Shown in pieces: positions 1 through 10,652 of a DNA stretch of 64,000 nucleotides. A program made the translations under genes and the position numbers. Numbering within the stretch: position 1 is the first letter of the stretch; every line of letters starts with the position of its first letter. Under the pieces are notes generated by a model. It ran no database searches, was not told where the DNA came from, and saw only the letters and a program-made list of their open reading frames with translations. The DNA comes from Diospyros lotus (lineage: Eukaryota > Streptophyta > Magnoliopsida > Ericales > Ebenaceae), in the NCBI RefSeq assembly GCF_014633365.1, contig NC_068341.1, positions 23,418,339-23,482,338 of the forward strand, written 5' to 3'.

Positions 1-500
1 TTGAAAATCCCTCTAAAGATTCTACGAAAGGGACAATCAATTATATATAAATAATTATAATTCTAAAAGGATTTCGGAATATGGAGATAAATGTTTTCTG
101 TAAAGATCCTAATCCTGTATGTCAAGATAGAAATTATTTGTAAGAATCTTGATCCTAACAAGTTCTAGAATGTCAAGATAAACATTCTCTGTAAGAATCC
201 TAATCCTAATAGGTTCCAGAATGTCAAGATAAACGTTCTCTGTAAGAATTCTAATCCTAAACTATTTAGAATTATTCTATACTCCTCTATAAATAAGAAG
301 ACACTCATTTTAGAAAAGGTACATCTCTAATATTATTTCAATACGACCTTCATCATCTTTAATGTTTGACTTAAGTATCAGAGTGTTTATGCGGTGACAT
401 TCTCGTGCACTTCGATTGTTTTCTTTCTTGCAAGCTTATGCGGCTTGACGATGATGTTTCTAGTCAAATAAAAAAATTGTTATATTTTGATAACAACAAT
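1..500 (+). mobile_element. LTR-like remnant with 53-bp repeats, TATA box and primer-site-like end
   Basis: About four imperfect copies of a ~53-bp unit, built on the words GTCAAGATAAACGTTCTCTG and AAGAATCCTAATCCTAA, lie at about 60-265. They precede a TATA-like CTATAAATAAG near 287. Further on, around 500-525, ATTGGCATTGTCTGTGGGAA resembles the LTR/primer-site junction of Tat/Ogre-type plant Ty3 elements. I infer the promoter half of a decayed LTR with enhancer-like repeats, cut by the window start. No coding sequence follows. Confidence 0.45.
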
Positions 501-1056
501 TGGCATTGTCTGTGGGAAACGTCCAAAAAGCCTATAAATACTACAAGGGCTCTTACATGATTTCAAGCCGTAAGAAGCTAACTCAAATCAATTGGAAGAG
601 AAAACCTTGCATGGAAGAAGTAAGAACCAGACAAGTTGGGAGAATTTAGAATTTGGGAGGCCACAAATTCGCAAATCGCCTATATAATATACATGTATGT
701 GATGATTTCATTAGTACTCTACTGCTTCGTTTAATTTTTCTACACCTACCACTTTTTCCTTTTTCAATTCTTGCTTTGTGCATATATGAATGAAAACAAA
801 GGAAATTGAAAAAGTTATAAGAAAAAGCTTCTTGTGGAAGCTTAGGGAAAAAGAAATCAGGAGGCATTATGTTTCATATTATATATATATAATAAAGTTT
901 CTCACGGAAGCTTGGGGGGTGGGGGAAGTTATTCGACATTATGTTATATATATATATATTATATATTAAAAGAAAAGGTAAGAACCATTAAGAAGAGGCC
1001 ACGATGGAAGAAGCAAGAGATAACGACCGAGGGAGGCTATTAACGATGGCGGCTGC
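501..1056. other. AT-rich non-coding stretch
   Basis: No coding frame with family similarity is visible. Two similar segments, each with an AAGCTT-containing stretch followed by a TATATATA run, lie at about 829-890 and 893-960. This may be a leader or decayed interior of the preceding LTR element. Confidence 0.4.
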
Positions 1057-3148
1057 TGTAACATCCCAGGTTTATAAACTCAAATATGATGTAATACCTG
1101 AGGTTATTAGGTTCTAATACTTGAGGAAATATGTCATTTCAAGGGATTATAGAAGCCTTGAGACAAATGTTTAGTTCTGAACCAGTGGTAAAATCGTAAA
1201 TACTGAACTTCGGGTAAAAGTGTAATTTATCTAAAAATCTTGGGGTATTAGCGTAATTTATTCATTTTCTAGGGACCAAAAAGTGCAATTAAAAAAGGCC
1301 CGGGGACCAAGTTTATAAGGGCCTAAGTGCAAATTACCTGAAAAGTTCTGGCCAAGGTGTAGTTCTTGAAACCTATAGTTAGATCATTGGAATAATGAAC
1401 TAGGCCAACTAAACCATTTGGAAGTAATGATTACGGATTCCAAACTTATTCCAATATAATTAAGTCATGAATGCGGATCTCAAATAACATTTAAGCTATC
1501 GTTGGATCATTTTGAAATTCAAGACTTAGCTTCCAAAAGTCTTCAAACCTTATCCTCAATGACACATGGTAATCAACCATTGGCCACTTGGAAGATAAGA
1601 TAAGGTCACATGATGGCTCATAATGACCCCCTGAGGTGGCATTGCGTGATTGGAAAAGAAAAGCTTACTTAGCCTCCAAGTTTGCTAAAGTCTCCAAACC
1701 TTATCCTTAAGGACATGTGGCAAGCATTCATTGACCACTTGGAGATAGGATTTGAAGTCCTATGATGGGAAATGTGAAAAATGCAATTAACCATGTGGGA
1801 TGTAGTTGTTAATTAAAGGTGTAATGATGGGAAATGTAGAAAACGTAATTTACCATGTGGGATGTAATGATGGGGAATTTTGAAAAGTCTAATTTAACAT
1901 GTGGTGGCACATATCTCAATGGACACTTGTCACAAGGGGGTGAAATCGCACAGATCTCTAGGGACACGTGGTGAGATCCTACGAAAGCAATGATTACCTA
2001 CCTTATCCAAGTGACACATGGCACACCCAGATTGGCCAAGGATGCCTATAAATATTAAGCTTTTAGAAGGGACATTCTCACCATTAAACAAGAGGAAAAA
2101 GAAGGTGAGTTTGAGAGGAGAAACTTTGCAAAAAAAAAAAGGTGGAAAAACACTTCGCTAGAAAATTTGGACCACCACCGTAAAAGGAGTGAAACAACAT
2201 CAAAACAGCAAGAAAACCATTCCCGAACCCTGTAAACAGTACCGTAACACATCCAAACTAGCAAGGTGAGTGTTTCTTGCATCCTTATGCTACATGCCAA
2301 ACATTTTGTCTTCACATGGGTAAGGGTGATTACTTGCATAAGCATGACTTTCCTTTAAATCGAACATTTTCTCTTACTTTGTCATGCATCATTTGGTGTG
2401 TGTGGCTAGTTGAAGTCAGGATCTCATGTTAGACTGGTGAAAATTCATAGAGATGTGAGAACATGATAGATCAGCGGGGGTGACTGCAACACCTTGATGT
2501 TACTACCACACAGGCGGTTTCATGTCATTTGCATAACTCATTTACATGTTTGATGCACTCACTTAGATGCTAATATCTAACTTGGGTTTATACCCCTGGG
2601 ACATTTAATGTCCCAGGTATATTAACATGCCAGGTACCCCGGAGACAAGCAGGAGAAAAGGCTACGAAGAGCCTGATGTTTAGTTTAACTTCATGTTATT
2701 CACGTGCTATGGATTTTACGTAACCTTTGGATTTATTTGAAACTTGTGTATCGCAATTGTATAAGCAGGGGTTATGTAAGGCTTGGATTTACCTTGTATG
2801 TTGTTGAGGGTGTAAGTCGAGGTTACTATGTACTATGAACATAGTAAGAGTTGTTTGTTGGATTTTGGAAGTTTTTGAATGATGCATTGTTGTAATAGAA
2901 GTTATGATACTCAAGGTTGTAAAGGGTGTGTGTGTGTGAGTGTCCTATAGTTGTACCTACGGTGGTGTGTTGAAACATTTTTGGATTATTGAAAGTCGTG
3001 AGCATTTCTTATACTTGTAAAGGAAATATAATGGAAACTCTCTTTAGTTAGCTTTGGTTAAGCTTTCAGGTTCGATCCAATGCTTCCATTGGTAAGGGTT
3101 TTCATAACGCCCGTGGGTGATGTCTTCTTATATTTCATGTTGTCTTTA
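1057..3148 (+). mobile_element. Truncated LTR of a large Ty3/gypsy element
   Basis: Starts TGTAACATCCCAGG, the usual TGTAAYACCCC start of plant gypsy LTRs. It shares landmarks with the intact 2.66-kb LTR at 12979-15638: CTCACTTAGAT..ATCTAACTTGGG followed by TACCCCTGGG (2546 onward), and GCAGGTTCGATCCAATGCTTCC followed by a CATAACGCCCG box (3068-3115). The expected GGCGTTACA end is missing, so it is cut near 3148. No internal coding region follows, so it is a solo or truncated LTR. Confidence 0.65.
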
Positions 3149-3654
3149 GGCGAGGGCTGGTCAGTTGACCCCCACCACCACGTGAGACAACCAAGTGGGC
3201 ACATCAATATTTCCCCAACCACACTGAGTCTTCCCGATTCTCTAAGAACCTAGCCCCACATCCGTTCGGCATCATTCTCAGGGAAACGGGATGATACAAA
3301 GCCTTGTGGCGGTTAGAAATGAATATCACAGAGAGTCTTATATTTGACTTTATCAACAATTCACCAACAACTCACAAATTATAAAATAGTTACCATGCAT
3401 ATTTACATGACTAATACGAGGAACCAAATTAAGGTAAGGGAGGGGTTAAATTACACCAAACAACAGGGACTCACATGGGAAATAGAGATTATGTCAAGGG
3501 GGTTTAGAACTTGCTTGTAGATAACCGGTTCCAAGTTCTCCCACTGCAAAGTAATATTTTTTACAGGAAGATAATGAGATTACAATTCAAAATAATAAAA
3601 TTCAACTGAGTAAAACTTATAATTTAACCATACAAAGCTTTTAATAGTTTATCT
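3149..3654. other. Unassigned intergenic stretch
   Basis: No ORF or repeat family recognised. It lies between the truncated gypsy LTR and the hAT miniature element. Confidence 0.3.
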
Positions 3655-3662
3655 CACTTACC

Positions 3663-3866
3663 CAGGAGCGGATCCATGCATGAGCTGCCTTGGGCTGAAG
3701 CCCAGGGCAGCTCACAATTAAAAATATTTTTTAATATAAAAATAATAAATTTTACTAATAATTTAGTTAAAAAAAATTTAGCCCACCCCAAAATTTGTGA
3801 TGTGTAATTTTATACCTCAAAAAAAATTTTTAGCCTCCCCTACATAGATTTCTGGATCCGCCCCTG
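3663..3866. mobile_element. hAT-type MITE, 204 bp, with 8-bp target duplication
   Basis: Terminal inverted repeats CAGGAGCGGATCCA and (reverse complement of the right end) CAGGGGCGGATCCA differ at one base. The element is flanked on both sides by the 8-bp direct repeat CACTTACC (3655-3662 and 3867-3874). An 8-bp duplication with CAGGGGCGGA-type ends is characteristic of plant hAT elements. The interior is AT-rich with no coding capacity, so it depends on a transposase elsewhere. Confidence 0.85.
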
Positions 3867-4084
3867 CACTTACCCAACTACGTTAGACTTCAATTATGCA
3901 ATTTTCCTTCCTTTTCCCCTTAAAATTTCTCTCTCCCATCACTGCCTTCTTCTTTCAGTTTCCTTGCCCCCTTTTCCATCTAATTTGACCAAGAAATAGC
4001 CCAATTTATAGAGCAACTGGAAGCAGAATGGATAGTTAGGGAGAAGCCACGCCGTTTCGGGGATGGCTTTGTTGGAAAAAATCC

Positions 4085-4185
4085 AATTTTTTCCCCATCC
4101 TTGCATACGTCGTGGAATTGAACCCACGTCACCTGACCTGCCTTCCTTGCCCATGACCGCCCGCGCTACACGCCTCCTTCAACAT
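4085..4185 (-). mobile_element. tRNA-derived SINE-like sequence
   Basis: On the minus strand a B-box-like GGGTTCAATTCC is preceded by an A-box-like stretch around GTGTAGCGCGGGCGG. It does not fold into a tRNA cloverleaf that I can recognise, so I call it a SINE head rather than a tRNA gene. The 3' boundary is not defined. The rest of 3875-4730 is AT-rich with nothing recognised. Confidence 0.4.
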
Positions 4186-4730
4186 ATACAGGCTCTCGAT
4201 TTTATTTAAAGTGTCTTCATTGCCACTTCTGAAAATTGCATCTCAGCCTTAGAATTTCTAAAAATTGTCACTCATACCTCCATTCCAACAATATCACTTA
4301 TTCCACTTATAACCTAACTTTCCATAATTTAATAAATTGACAAATAAAATATCATACATTCAAAATTCCATAAACACCCTCAAGTAAAATAATTAATCAT
4401 CTTAATTTTCTAATTCACTACTTGACATTCCATTACACAAAATTATAAATTGACACGTTGTATCATCATTTTTCAGTATAAATTCACCGACCTAAAACAC
4501 CTCGACAAGCTAGGAAGAATCCCTCAATTAAATTCCTTAAAATCATAAATTATCGATGATTTATTTTTTACACTCAAAATTACATGTCATTATTTTCCCA
4601 AATTACCGGGGTACTACATACGCCCCTAACCGATCTTTTTTTCAAGCAGGTTATCTATTGCTCTAAGAAGTCATCTATTTTTTGGAGGAGTCACCCATCG
4701 CTATTGTTTCACCTTGAAAGAGTCACCCAT

Positions 4731-4956
4731 TGTAATACCCCGAGAGCCCAGAGAAGTTAGTATATATCGAGGATAGTGTAAGAAATGAAACAACACCAGC
4801 TGGATACCTTTTGGGCTGAATGTTGGCAAAGAACTCCCAAGTTAAGCGTGCTTAACCTAGGGTAATCCAGGGATGGGTGACCCCCCTGGGAAGTTCGCGT
4901 AGGCCCATCAGGGTAAGTTGTTCTGGTCCTTCCTATCGCTCGAACGGGATGTTACA
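4731..4956 (+). repeat. 5' LTR, Cassandra type
   Basis: Starts TGTAATACCCC and ends GATGTTACA, abutting the primer-binding site. It includes a TATATATC motif near 4754 and the 5S-like domain. The same 226 bp recur at 16239-16464. Confidence 0.9.
4812..4905 (+). promoter_or_regulatory. 5S-rRNA-like pol III promoter domain in the 5' LTR
   Basis: AGTTAAGCGTGCTT (about 4840-4853) and GGATGGGTGACC (4871-4882) match the A box and C box of the plant 5S rRNA internal control region. Spacing between them is near that of 5S genes, and GGGAAG follows as in 5S. In Cassandra elements this domain drives RNA polymerase III transcription independent of the LTR's pol II promoter. It is not a functional 5S gene, because the flanks do not match 5S. 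Confidence 0.8.
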
Positions 4957-4957
4957 G

Positions 4958-4969
4958 TGGTATCAGAGC
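4958..4969 (+). promoter_or_regulatory. Primer-binding site, initiator tRNA-Met
   Basis: TGGTATCAGAGC is complementary to the 3' end of plant initiator tRNA-Met and sits one base after the LTR end. It would prime minus-strand DNA synthesis. Confidence 0.9.
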
Positions 4970-5037
4970 AAGGTTTATCATGGTTTTAGATAAGGTATGA
5001 TTTGATTAATATTGAGGTTTTTGGTGTGTAACAGGAT

Positions 5038-5433
5038 ATGGATCCTAATGACATGCGCCAAAGGGCTATCATGGGGTGGTGGACTGCAATACTACAAGGA
5101 CAGGTCATGGAGCCTGCTAGTGCTTTAGGAACTTTTCTTGACCTAGTTGTTCTAGTTTTACAAGAAGTTCCACCAGGCCCGGCATATCCACACATGGTAG
5201 AGCTTCAGATAGGTTACTTAATATCTATACTAACCCCAGATATGCAGGGATTAGCACAAGGACTTTTAGAGCAGGCCATCTATCCGGACCTTGAGACTTT
5301 TGCAGATCATTTACGTGAGGTGGAGCAGAACCAAGGCCTTGAAGATATGCCGATAGAGGCAAATGATCTTGTGGATTTTCCAGAAGAAAGGGAACTCACG
5401 CCTCCCTCTACATCTGAGTCTGAGGAGGAGTAG
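5038..5433 (+). CDS. 131-codon ORF of unknown function between primer site and gag
   Basis: I do not recognise this protein. It starts at an ATG 68 bp past the primer site and runs 131 codons without a stop, in an element whose pol has already decayed. The N-terminal half is mixed hydrophobic and helical-looking, with no clear membrane segment or signal peptide. The C-terminal third is strongly acidic and ends in a serine/glutamate run (SESEEE). There is no zinc knuckle, protease or capsid motif. Position alone suggests an extra retroelement ORF upstream of gag, as some plant Ty3 lineages have. A chance ORF or captured host fragment is possible. The methionine at 5038 is the first in frame. 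Confidence 0.4.
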   Translation: MDPNDMRQRAIMGWWTAILQGQVMEPASALGTFLDLVVLVLQEVPPGPAYPHMVELQIGYLISILTPDMQGLAQGLLEQAIYPDLETFADHLREVEQNQGLEDMPIEANDLVDFPEERELTPPSTSESEEE

Positions 5434-6021
5434 TCCGCCCGGGGTTAGACAATTTTGTGGACTGTAGATTTGTAAAATAGAGGTTTAATCGGATATGCTG
5501 TAATATAATGATGGTAGGATAGGTGTAACCCTTACCCCCTGACCTACGGGAATTTTGGCTTGTCTGACGGATAGTATAAACAACTCGGATGACATAGGTG
5601 GTAGTGTTTGACAGTTATGTAACAAATAATAGCTGTGCATAAATATAACGAGGATGTGCTAAGTTGATAGTGATATAAAATATGGTAGTACCGTGTAAAT
5701 GGACATATGCAAAGTATGCAGACCTTTGTAGATTTTGGAGAAAGAATAGACAAAAAAAAAAAGGGGGTTGTTAGGACAGAGTTTGAGGAAGACTTTGTAG
5801 ATCCTTGGAAGATGCAGGTATTTATGAACCTAAGAAGAGGTAGTTTGTGAGGAGCAGTTGATTTAACCCTAGGGGTGGTATTATTTTCGAGGATTTTTAG
5901 TAGTTTCAGTTATGAACTGCATAAGACAAGTTTAGTTACTATGTGGTATGAATACTATGTGATATGGGTTCAAACATGTGGTTCTTAAATATTGTTCTTA
6001 TAAACTTTGTGGTTGTTTCAG
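5434..6021 (+). other. Untranslated spacer before gag
   Basis: No coding frame. It ends in TGGTTGTTTCAG directly before the gag ATG, which resembles a plant 3' splice site. Confidence 0.4.
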
Positions 6022-9000
6022 ATGGTGAACACGCGTCGATCCCAAACCTTTAGACGAAGAAGTGGCAACCAGGAGAAAGAGACACGACATCCCCAGGAAG
6101 AAAGGATGGAGCTGTCTCAAGAAGAATCTTCCCAAGGTGGAAGTCAAGGAGGAAGGGATCGTCTAGATCGAGTGGAGCAAGTTTTAGAACACATGGTCAC
6201 ATATATGCAAGGTATTTCTCAAGCCCCAGATGCCATTGACCGGTTCCAACGACTAAGTCCCCCTATTTTTCGAGGAAAGGCAGGCGCTGACCCAAGCGAA
6301 AGTGAGTATTGGATAGAACAACTCGAAAAGATTTTTGACTTTGTTGGATGTGGGGAAGGGGAGAAAGTAGTTTGTGCCACTTTCATGCTTCGAGATGAGG
6401 CAGACCAATGGTGGCGAACGATGCAAAGGACTTTGCCTGGCCCTGCGAGACAAGGTATGCCAGTTGTCACATGGACTCAGTTTAAGGAGTTATTTTACAC
6501 TAAGTATTTTCCTTTATGCAAAAAATTGGAAAAGAGCCGAGAATTTATGAATTTGAAACAGACTGGGGGTATGTCAGTCGCCCAGTATGAAGATAGTTTT
6601 TCTCGGTTAATTAAATACATGCCTGTTTATAATTTGGATGAAGAGGCAAAATCCCAAAAATTTCTTGACGGGTTAAGGCTTGAGATACAGTTGGCGTTGT
6701 GTTCCTTGGGGGCCCGTACTTACTCGGAGGTTGTTATGCAAGCTTTGACTGTTGAAAGTAACCTTGTTCGAATGAATGCTTTAAAGACAGTAGTGCAGGA
6801 ACCCGAGGACAAGAACGCGGGAAAGAAGCATCACCTAGGAGTCCGAGGAGGAAACTTTAAGCCTAAGAGTAGATGTCCCAAGTGTCAGAAGTTCCACCCT
6901 GGAAGGGCATGCCAAAGCCAGACTCAAGGATGCTATTCGTGTGGAAGAAGTGACCACCTAGCCCGTGATTGTCCCAAGGGACCCAGGTGTTTTAACTGCC
7001 AGAAGATTGGCCATCTTTCAAGGGACTGTCAACAAAGGAAGCAAGTTGAACAAACGGGTGTAAACAAAGGAGGCCAAGAACCGCGACGAGGCCGAGTGTA
7101 TCATCTAACGAGGAAGGATGCTAATGCAAGCCCGTCAGTTATACAACGTACACTGATCTTTCTTAATACACCTGTGCGAGTATTAATTGATCCTGGATCG
7201 ACACATTCATTCATTTCACATGCGTTGATACAAAGTTTGGATCTGAAATTGGAGGATTTGGAGTGTCCTATGCTTGTAGCTACACCTTTAGGGAAGCAAG
7301 TAAAAACTAGCACGGGATGTAGGGAAGGAAGGATTGAGTTGGGTGATAGTGAATTTGCACTTGAACTCACATCATTAGAAATCCAGGATTTTGATATAAT
7401 TCTTGGAATGGATTTTCTATCCAAATATAAGGCCCGAATTGGTTGTCAGAAGAAAATAGTAGAACTTCAAAATAACCAAGGGATTTGGGAGAAATTTCAG
7501 GGACAAGAGAGTGATAAAAAGATTAAGTGGATCACGGCCCTTAAAGCTATCAAAATGCTTGAGAATGGAGCTTATGGGTACTTAGCAGGGGTGCAAGTAG
7601 GAAATGAGAAAATGAAACTTGAGGAGACATCGGTAGTTAATGAATTCTCTGGTGTGTTTCCCGAGGATTTACCTGGATTACCCCCTCAAAGAGAAATTGA
7701 ATTTTCTATAGACGTTGTGCCAGGAACAAATCCCATATCCATATCTCCGTATAGAATGGCCCCAGCAGAACTAAAGGAGCTTAGAAGTCAGCTGCAGGAC
7801 CTCTTGGACAAGGGATTTATTCAACCTAGTACCTCACCCTGGGGAGCACCTGTGTTATTCGTTAAAAAGAAAGACGGAAGTCTAAGGATGTGTATTGATT
7901 ATAGGCAGCTGAACAAAGTGACTATTAAAAATAAATATCCTCTCCCTAGAATTGATGAACTGTTTGATCAATTACAAGGTGCTAAAATATTTTCCAAAAT
8001 TGATCTGAGGTCTGGTTATTATCAGTTGAGGATTAAGAAAGATGATATACCAAAGACTGCTTTTAGATCTCGGTATGGACATTATGAGTACCTCGTGATG
8101 CCTTTTGGATTGACTAATGCACCTGCAGCCTTTATGGATCTAATGAATCGGGTGTTCAAACCATATTTGGATCAATTTGTGATTGTGTTTATTGATGACA
8201 TCCTAATTTATTCTGTTAGCAAAGAGGAGCATAAGCAACATTTATGGATTGTCTTGGAAACATTGCGAAAGCATCAGTTATATGCTAAGTTTTCCAAATG
8301 TGAGTTTTGGTTAAGTCAAGTTGCTTTCCTTGGTCATGTCATATCAGGAGAAGGAATAGCAGTGGATCCCTCAAAAATCGAAGCAATAAGAGATTGGTCA
8401 CGACCCAAAACAGTAAATGAGGTACGAAGTTTCTTGGGTTTACCTGGCTATTATAGAAAATTTGTTGAAGGATTTTCTCGCCTTGCCCTACCTTTGACTC
8501 GATTAACACGAAAGGGAATTAAATTCGAATGGAGCGAGGTGTGTGAACATAGCTTTAAGGAACTCAAGGAGAGACTAACCTCTACTCCGGTATTAGCAAT
8601 GCCTGATGGTACGGGAGGATTTACAGTTTATACTGACGCCTCAAAGACTGGGCTAGGATGTGTACTTATGCAGAATGGAAAAGTGATAGCCTATGGGTCT
8701 CGGCAGTTGAAAAAGCACGAGCAGCATTACCCTACCCATGATTTGGAGCTTGCGGCAATTGTGTTTGCCTTGAAACTCTGGCGGCATTATTTGTATGGAG
8801 AAAAATTTGAGGTCTTCACGGATCATAAAAGCTTGAAGTATCTGTTCTCCCAAAGAGACCTGAACATGAGGCAGCGGCGGTGGATGGAGTTTCTGAAGGA
8901 TTATGATTGTTCGCTTCAGTACCATCCCGGGAAGGCAAATGTTGTGGCCAATGCATTGAGCAGAAGAGAGCCTGCCTTGATGGCCAATTTGATGACTCGG

Positions 9001-9954
9001 GAATGGGAATTGATAGAAGCGTTTGGCCAATTGGCGGTGGATGTGATTCCTAAAGAAACTTCTATTTATGTCGCTGGCCTAATGGTTCATTCTCAGCTGT
9101 TAGAACAGGTTCGGCAAGCCACTAAGGAAGACCCGAGACTGAAACTATGGGTTGACGACCAAGGGCAGGTCAAGAATCCTAGTTTTAGCTTCTCAGATGG
9201 CATATTACGATTCGCCAACAGAGTTTATGTACCTAGGGTACGGGAATTGAGGCAAACTATACTGAACGAAGCTCATAGAGCCAAATATACTATTCATCCT
9301 GGCACCACGAAAATGTACAAGGAATTGAAGGGTGTGTATTGGTGGCCGGGAATGAAGAAGGATGTGGCACGACAAGTGGCTCGATGCGATACCTGTCAAA
9401 GAATTAAAATTGAGCACCAAAGACCAGCTGGAAAGCTACAACCTCTAGAAATTCCTGAGTGGAAGTGGGAGCATATTACTATGGACTTCATAACGGGATT
9501 GCCTAAAGGACCCTCTGGGAATGATGCGATTTGGGTGATTGTGGATAGATTGACAAAGTCCGCTCACTTTTTACCAATGAGGACAGGACAACCGGTTAGT
9601 AAACTAGCTCAATTGTACATAAAGGAAATTGTCAGACTTCATGGGGTTCCGGTCAGCATTGTCTCTGATAGAGATCCAAGATTTACCTCTCGGTTTTGGG
9701 GAAGCCTGCAAGAACGACTGGGAACACGTTTGCAGATGAGTACTGCATATCATCCACAAACAGATGGTCAGTCAGAACGAACCATCCAAACCCTGGAAGA
9801 CATGCTGAGAGCGTGTGTAATTGACTTCTCAAAGGGATGGGAAGAACACTTGCCTTTAGTTGAGTTCGCATATAATAATAGTTTCCATAACAGTATCGGA
9901 ATGGCTCCCTGTGAAGCTCTTTATGGTCGGAAGTGTAGAACTCCTCTATGCTAG
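6022..9954 (+). pseudogene. Ty3/gypsy Gag-Pol polyprotein, cut by a premature stop
   Basis: A single open frame of about 1310 codons from the ATG at 6022; the frame is open a little further upstream but has no earlier ATG. Domains in order: retrotransposon gag; two zinc knuckles ([14 protein letters not shown] and [14 protein letters not shown]); aspartic protease with [10 protein letters not shown], where proline replaces the usual serine or threonine after the catalytic Asp; reverse transcriptase with [13 protein letters not shown] and FIDDILIYS motifs; RNase H ([10 protein letters not shown]); integrase with an HHCC zinc finger (CDTCQRIK) and DDE core ([19 protein letters not shown]). It is one of the longest intact frames in the window. 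A TAG at 9952 replaces the Trp codon expected after the CRTPLC motif. Function would be particle formation, reverse transcription and integration. Confidence 0.9.
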
Positions 9955-10173
9955 ACGGAAGTGGGTGAAGGGAAAATAACAGGACCTGAAATTGTGCAGC
10001 AAACGAATGAGAAAATCAAAATAATCCGAGAAAGGATCAGAATGGCTCAAAGTAGACAGAAGTCTTACGCGGACAATCGAAGAAGGGACTTGGAGTTTCA
10101 ACCAGGTGATAAAGTATATTTAAAGGTCATACCTTCTCAAGTAATATCCCAAGTAATATCAAAGCTTCTTTAA
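9955..10173 (+). pseudogene. Integrase C-terminal remnant, truncated
   Basis: In the same frame after the TAG stop. Residues typical of the gypsy integrase C-terminus continue (RQKSYADNRRRDLEF, GDKVYLKV). Similarity ends abruptly near 10131, where unrelated sequence begins. The remainder of the C-terminal domain and any chromodomain are missing. Confidence 0.8.
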
Positions 10174-10236
10174 TAAGCCTTCATTATGTCTATTGATCTT
10201 CCAACAAGAGTTTACCACGTCAAACTTTACCAATAA

Positions 10237-10342
10237 GCCTTTACCATGACATTTACTTTGTACTTAAATCCTTAAAATCACTTTTATTTGCATACAAATC
10301 CTAAACTTGTATTTAAACACATTTCACTCCATCATCTTTGTC
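10237..10342 (+). repeat. 106-bp direct repeat, left copy
   Basis: Nearly identical to 15905-16010. The two copies flank the 5.5-kb rearranged block 10343-15904, consistent with an insertion or unequal exchange. Confidence 0.85.
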
Positions 10343-10502
10343 TTACATCATATCCAACTCCTCATTAGATGATGCCATAAAGTGTTTAAACACATTTCAC
10401 TCCATCATCCATGGGCAAATCATGAATGACCAAGTGTCCCCCCTAGGTGTCACAATTGGAGTGAAATGTGAGACAATATCTAACTGAAATTGTGATGATT
10501 AT

Positions 10503-10652
10503 TAAAGAAACTTCTATTTATGTCGCTGGCCTAATGGTTCATTCTCAGCTGTTAGAACAGGTTCGGCAAGCCACTAAGGAAGACCCGAGACTGAAACTAT
10601 GGGTTGACGACCAAGGGCAGGTCAAGAATCCTAGTTTTAGCTTCTCAGATGG
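10503..10652 (+). repeat. 150-bp duplicate of the pol region
   Basis: Matches 9051-9200, the RNase H to integrase linker, essentially base for base. It stops abruptly at 10652, where inverted LTR sequence begins. It is a displaced fragment rather than a gene. Confidence 0.9.

Noticed and set aside
4085..4185. A tRNA gene on the minus strand
   Set aside because: A- and B-box-like motifs are present, but I could not see a complete cloverleaf; a SINE head fits better.
4812..4905. A genuine 5S rRNA gene
   Set aside because: Only the internal control boxes match; the flanks are LTR sequence and the same stretch occurs in both LTRs.
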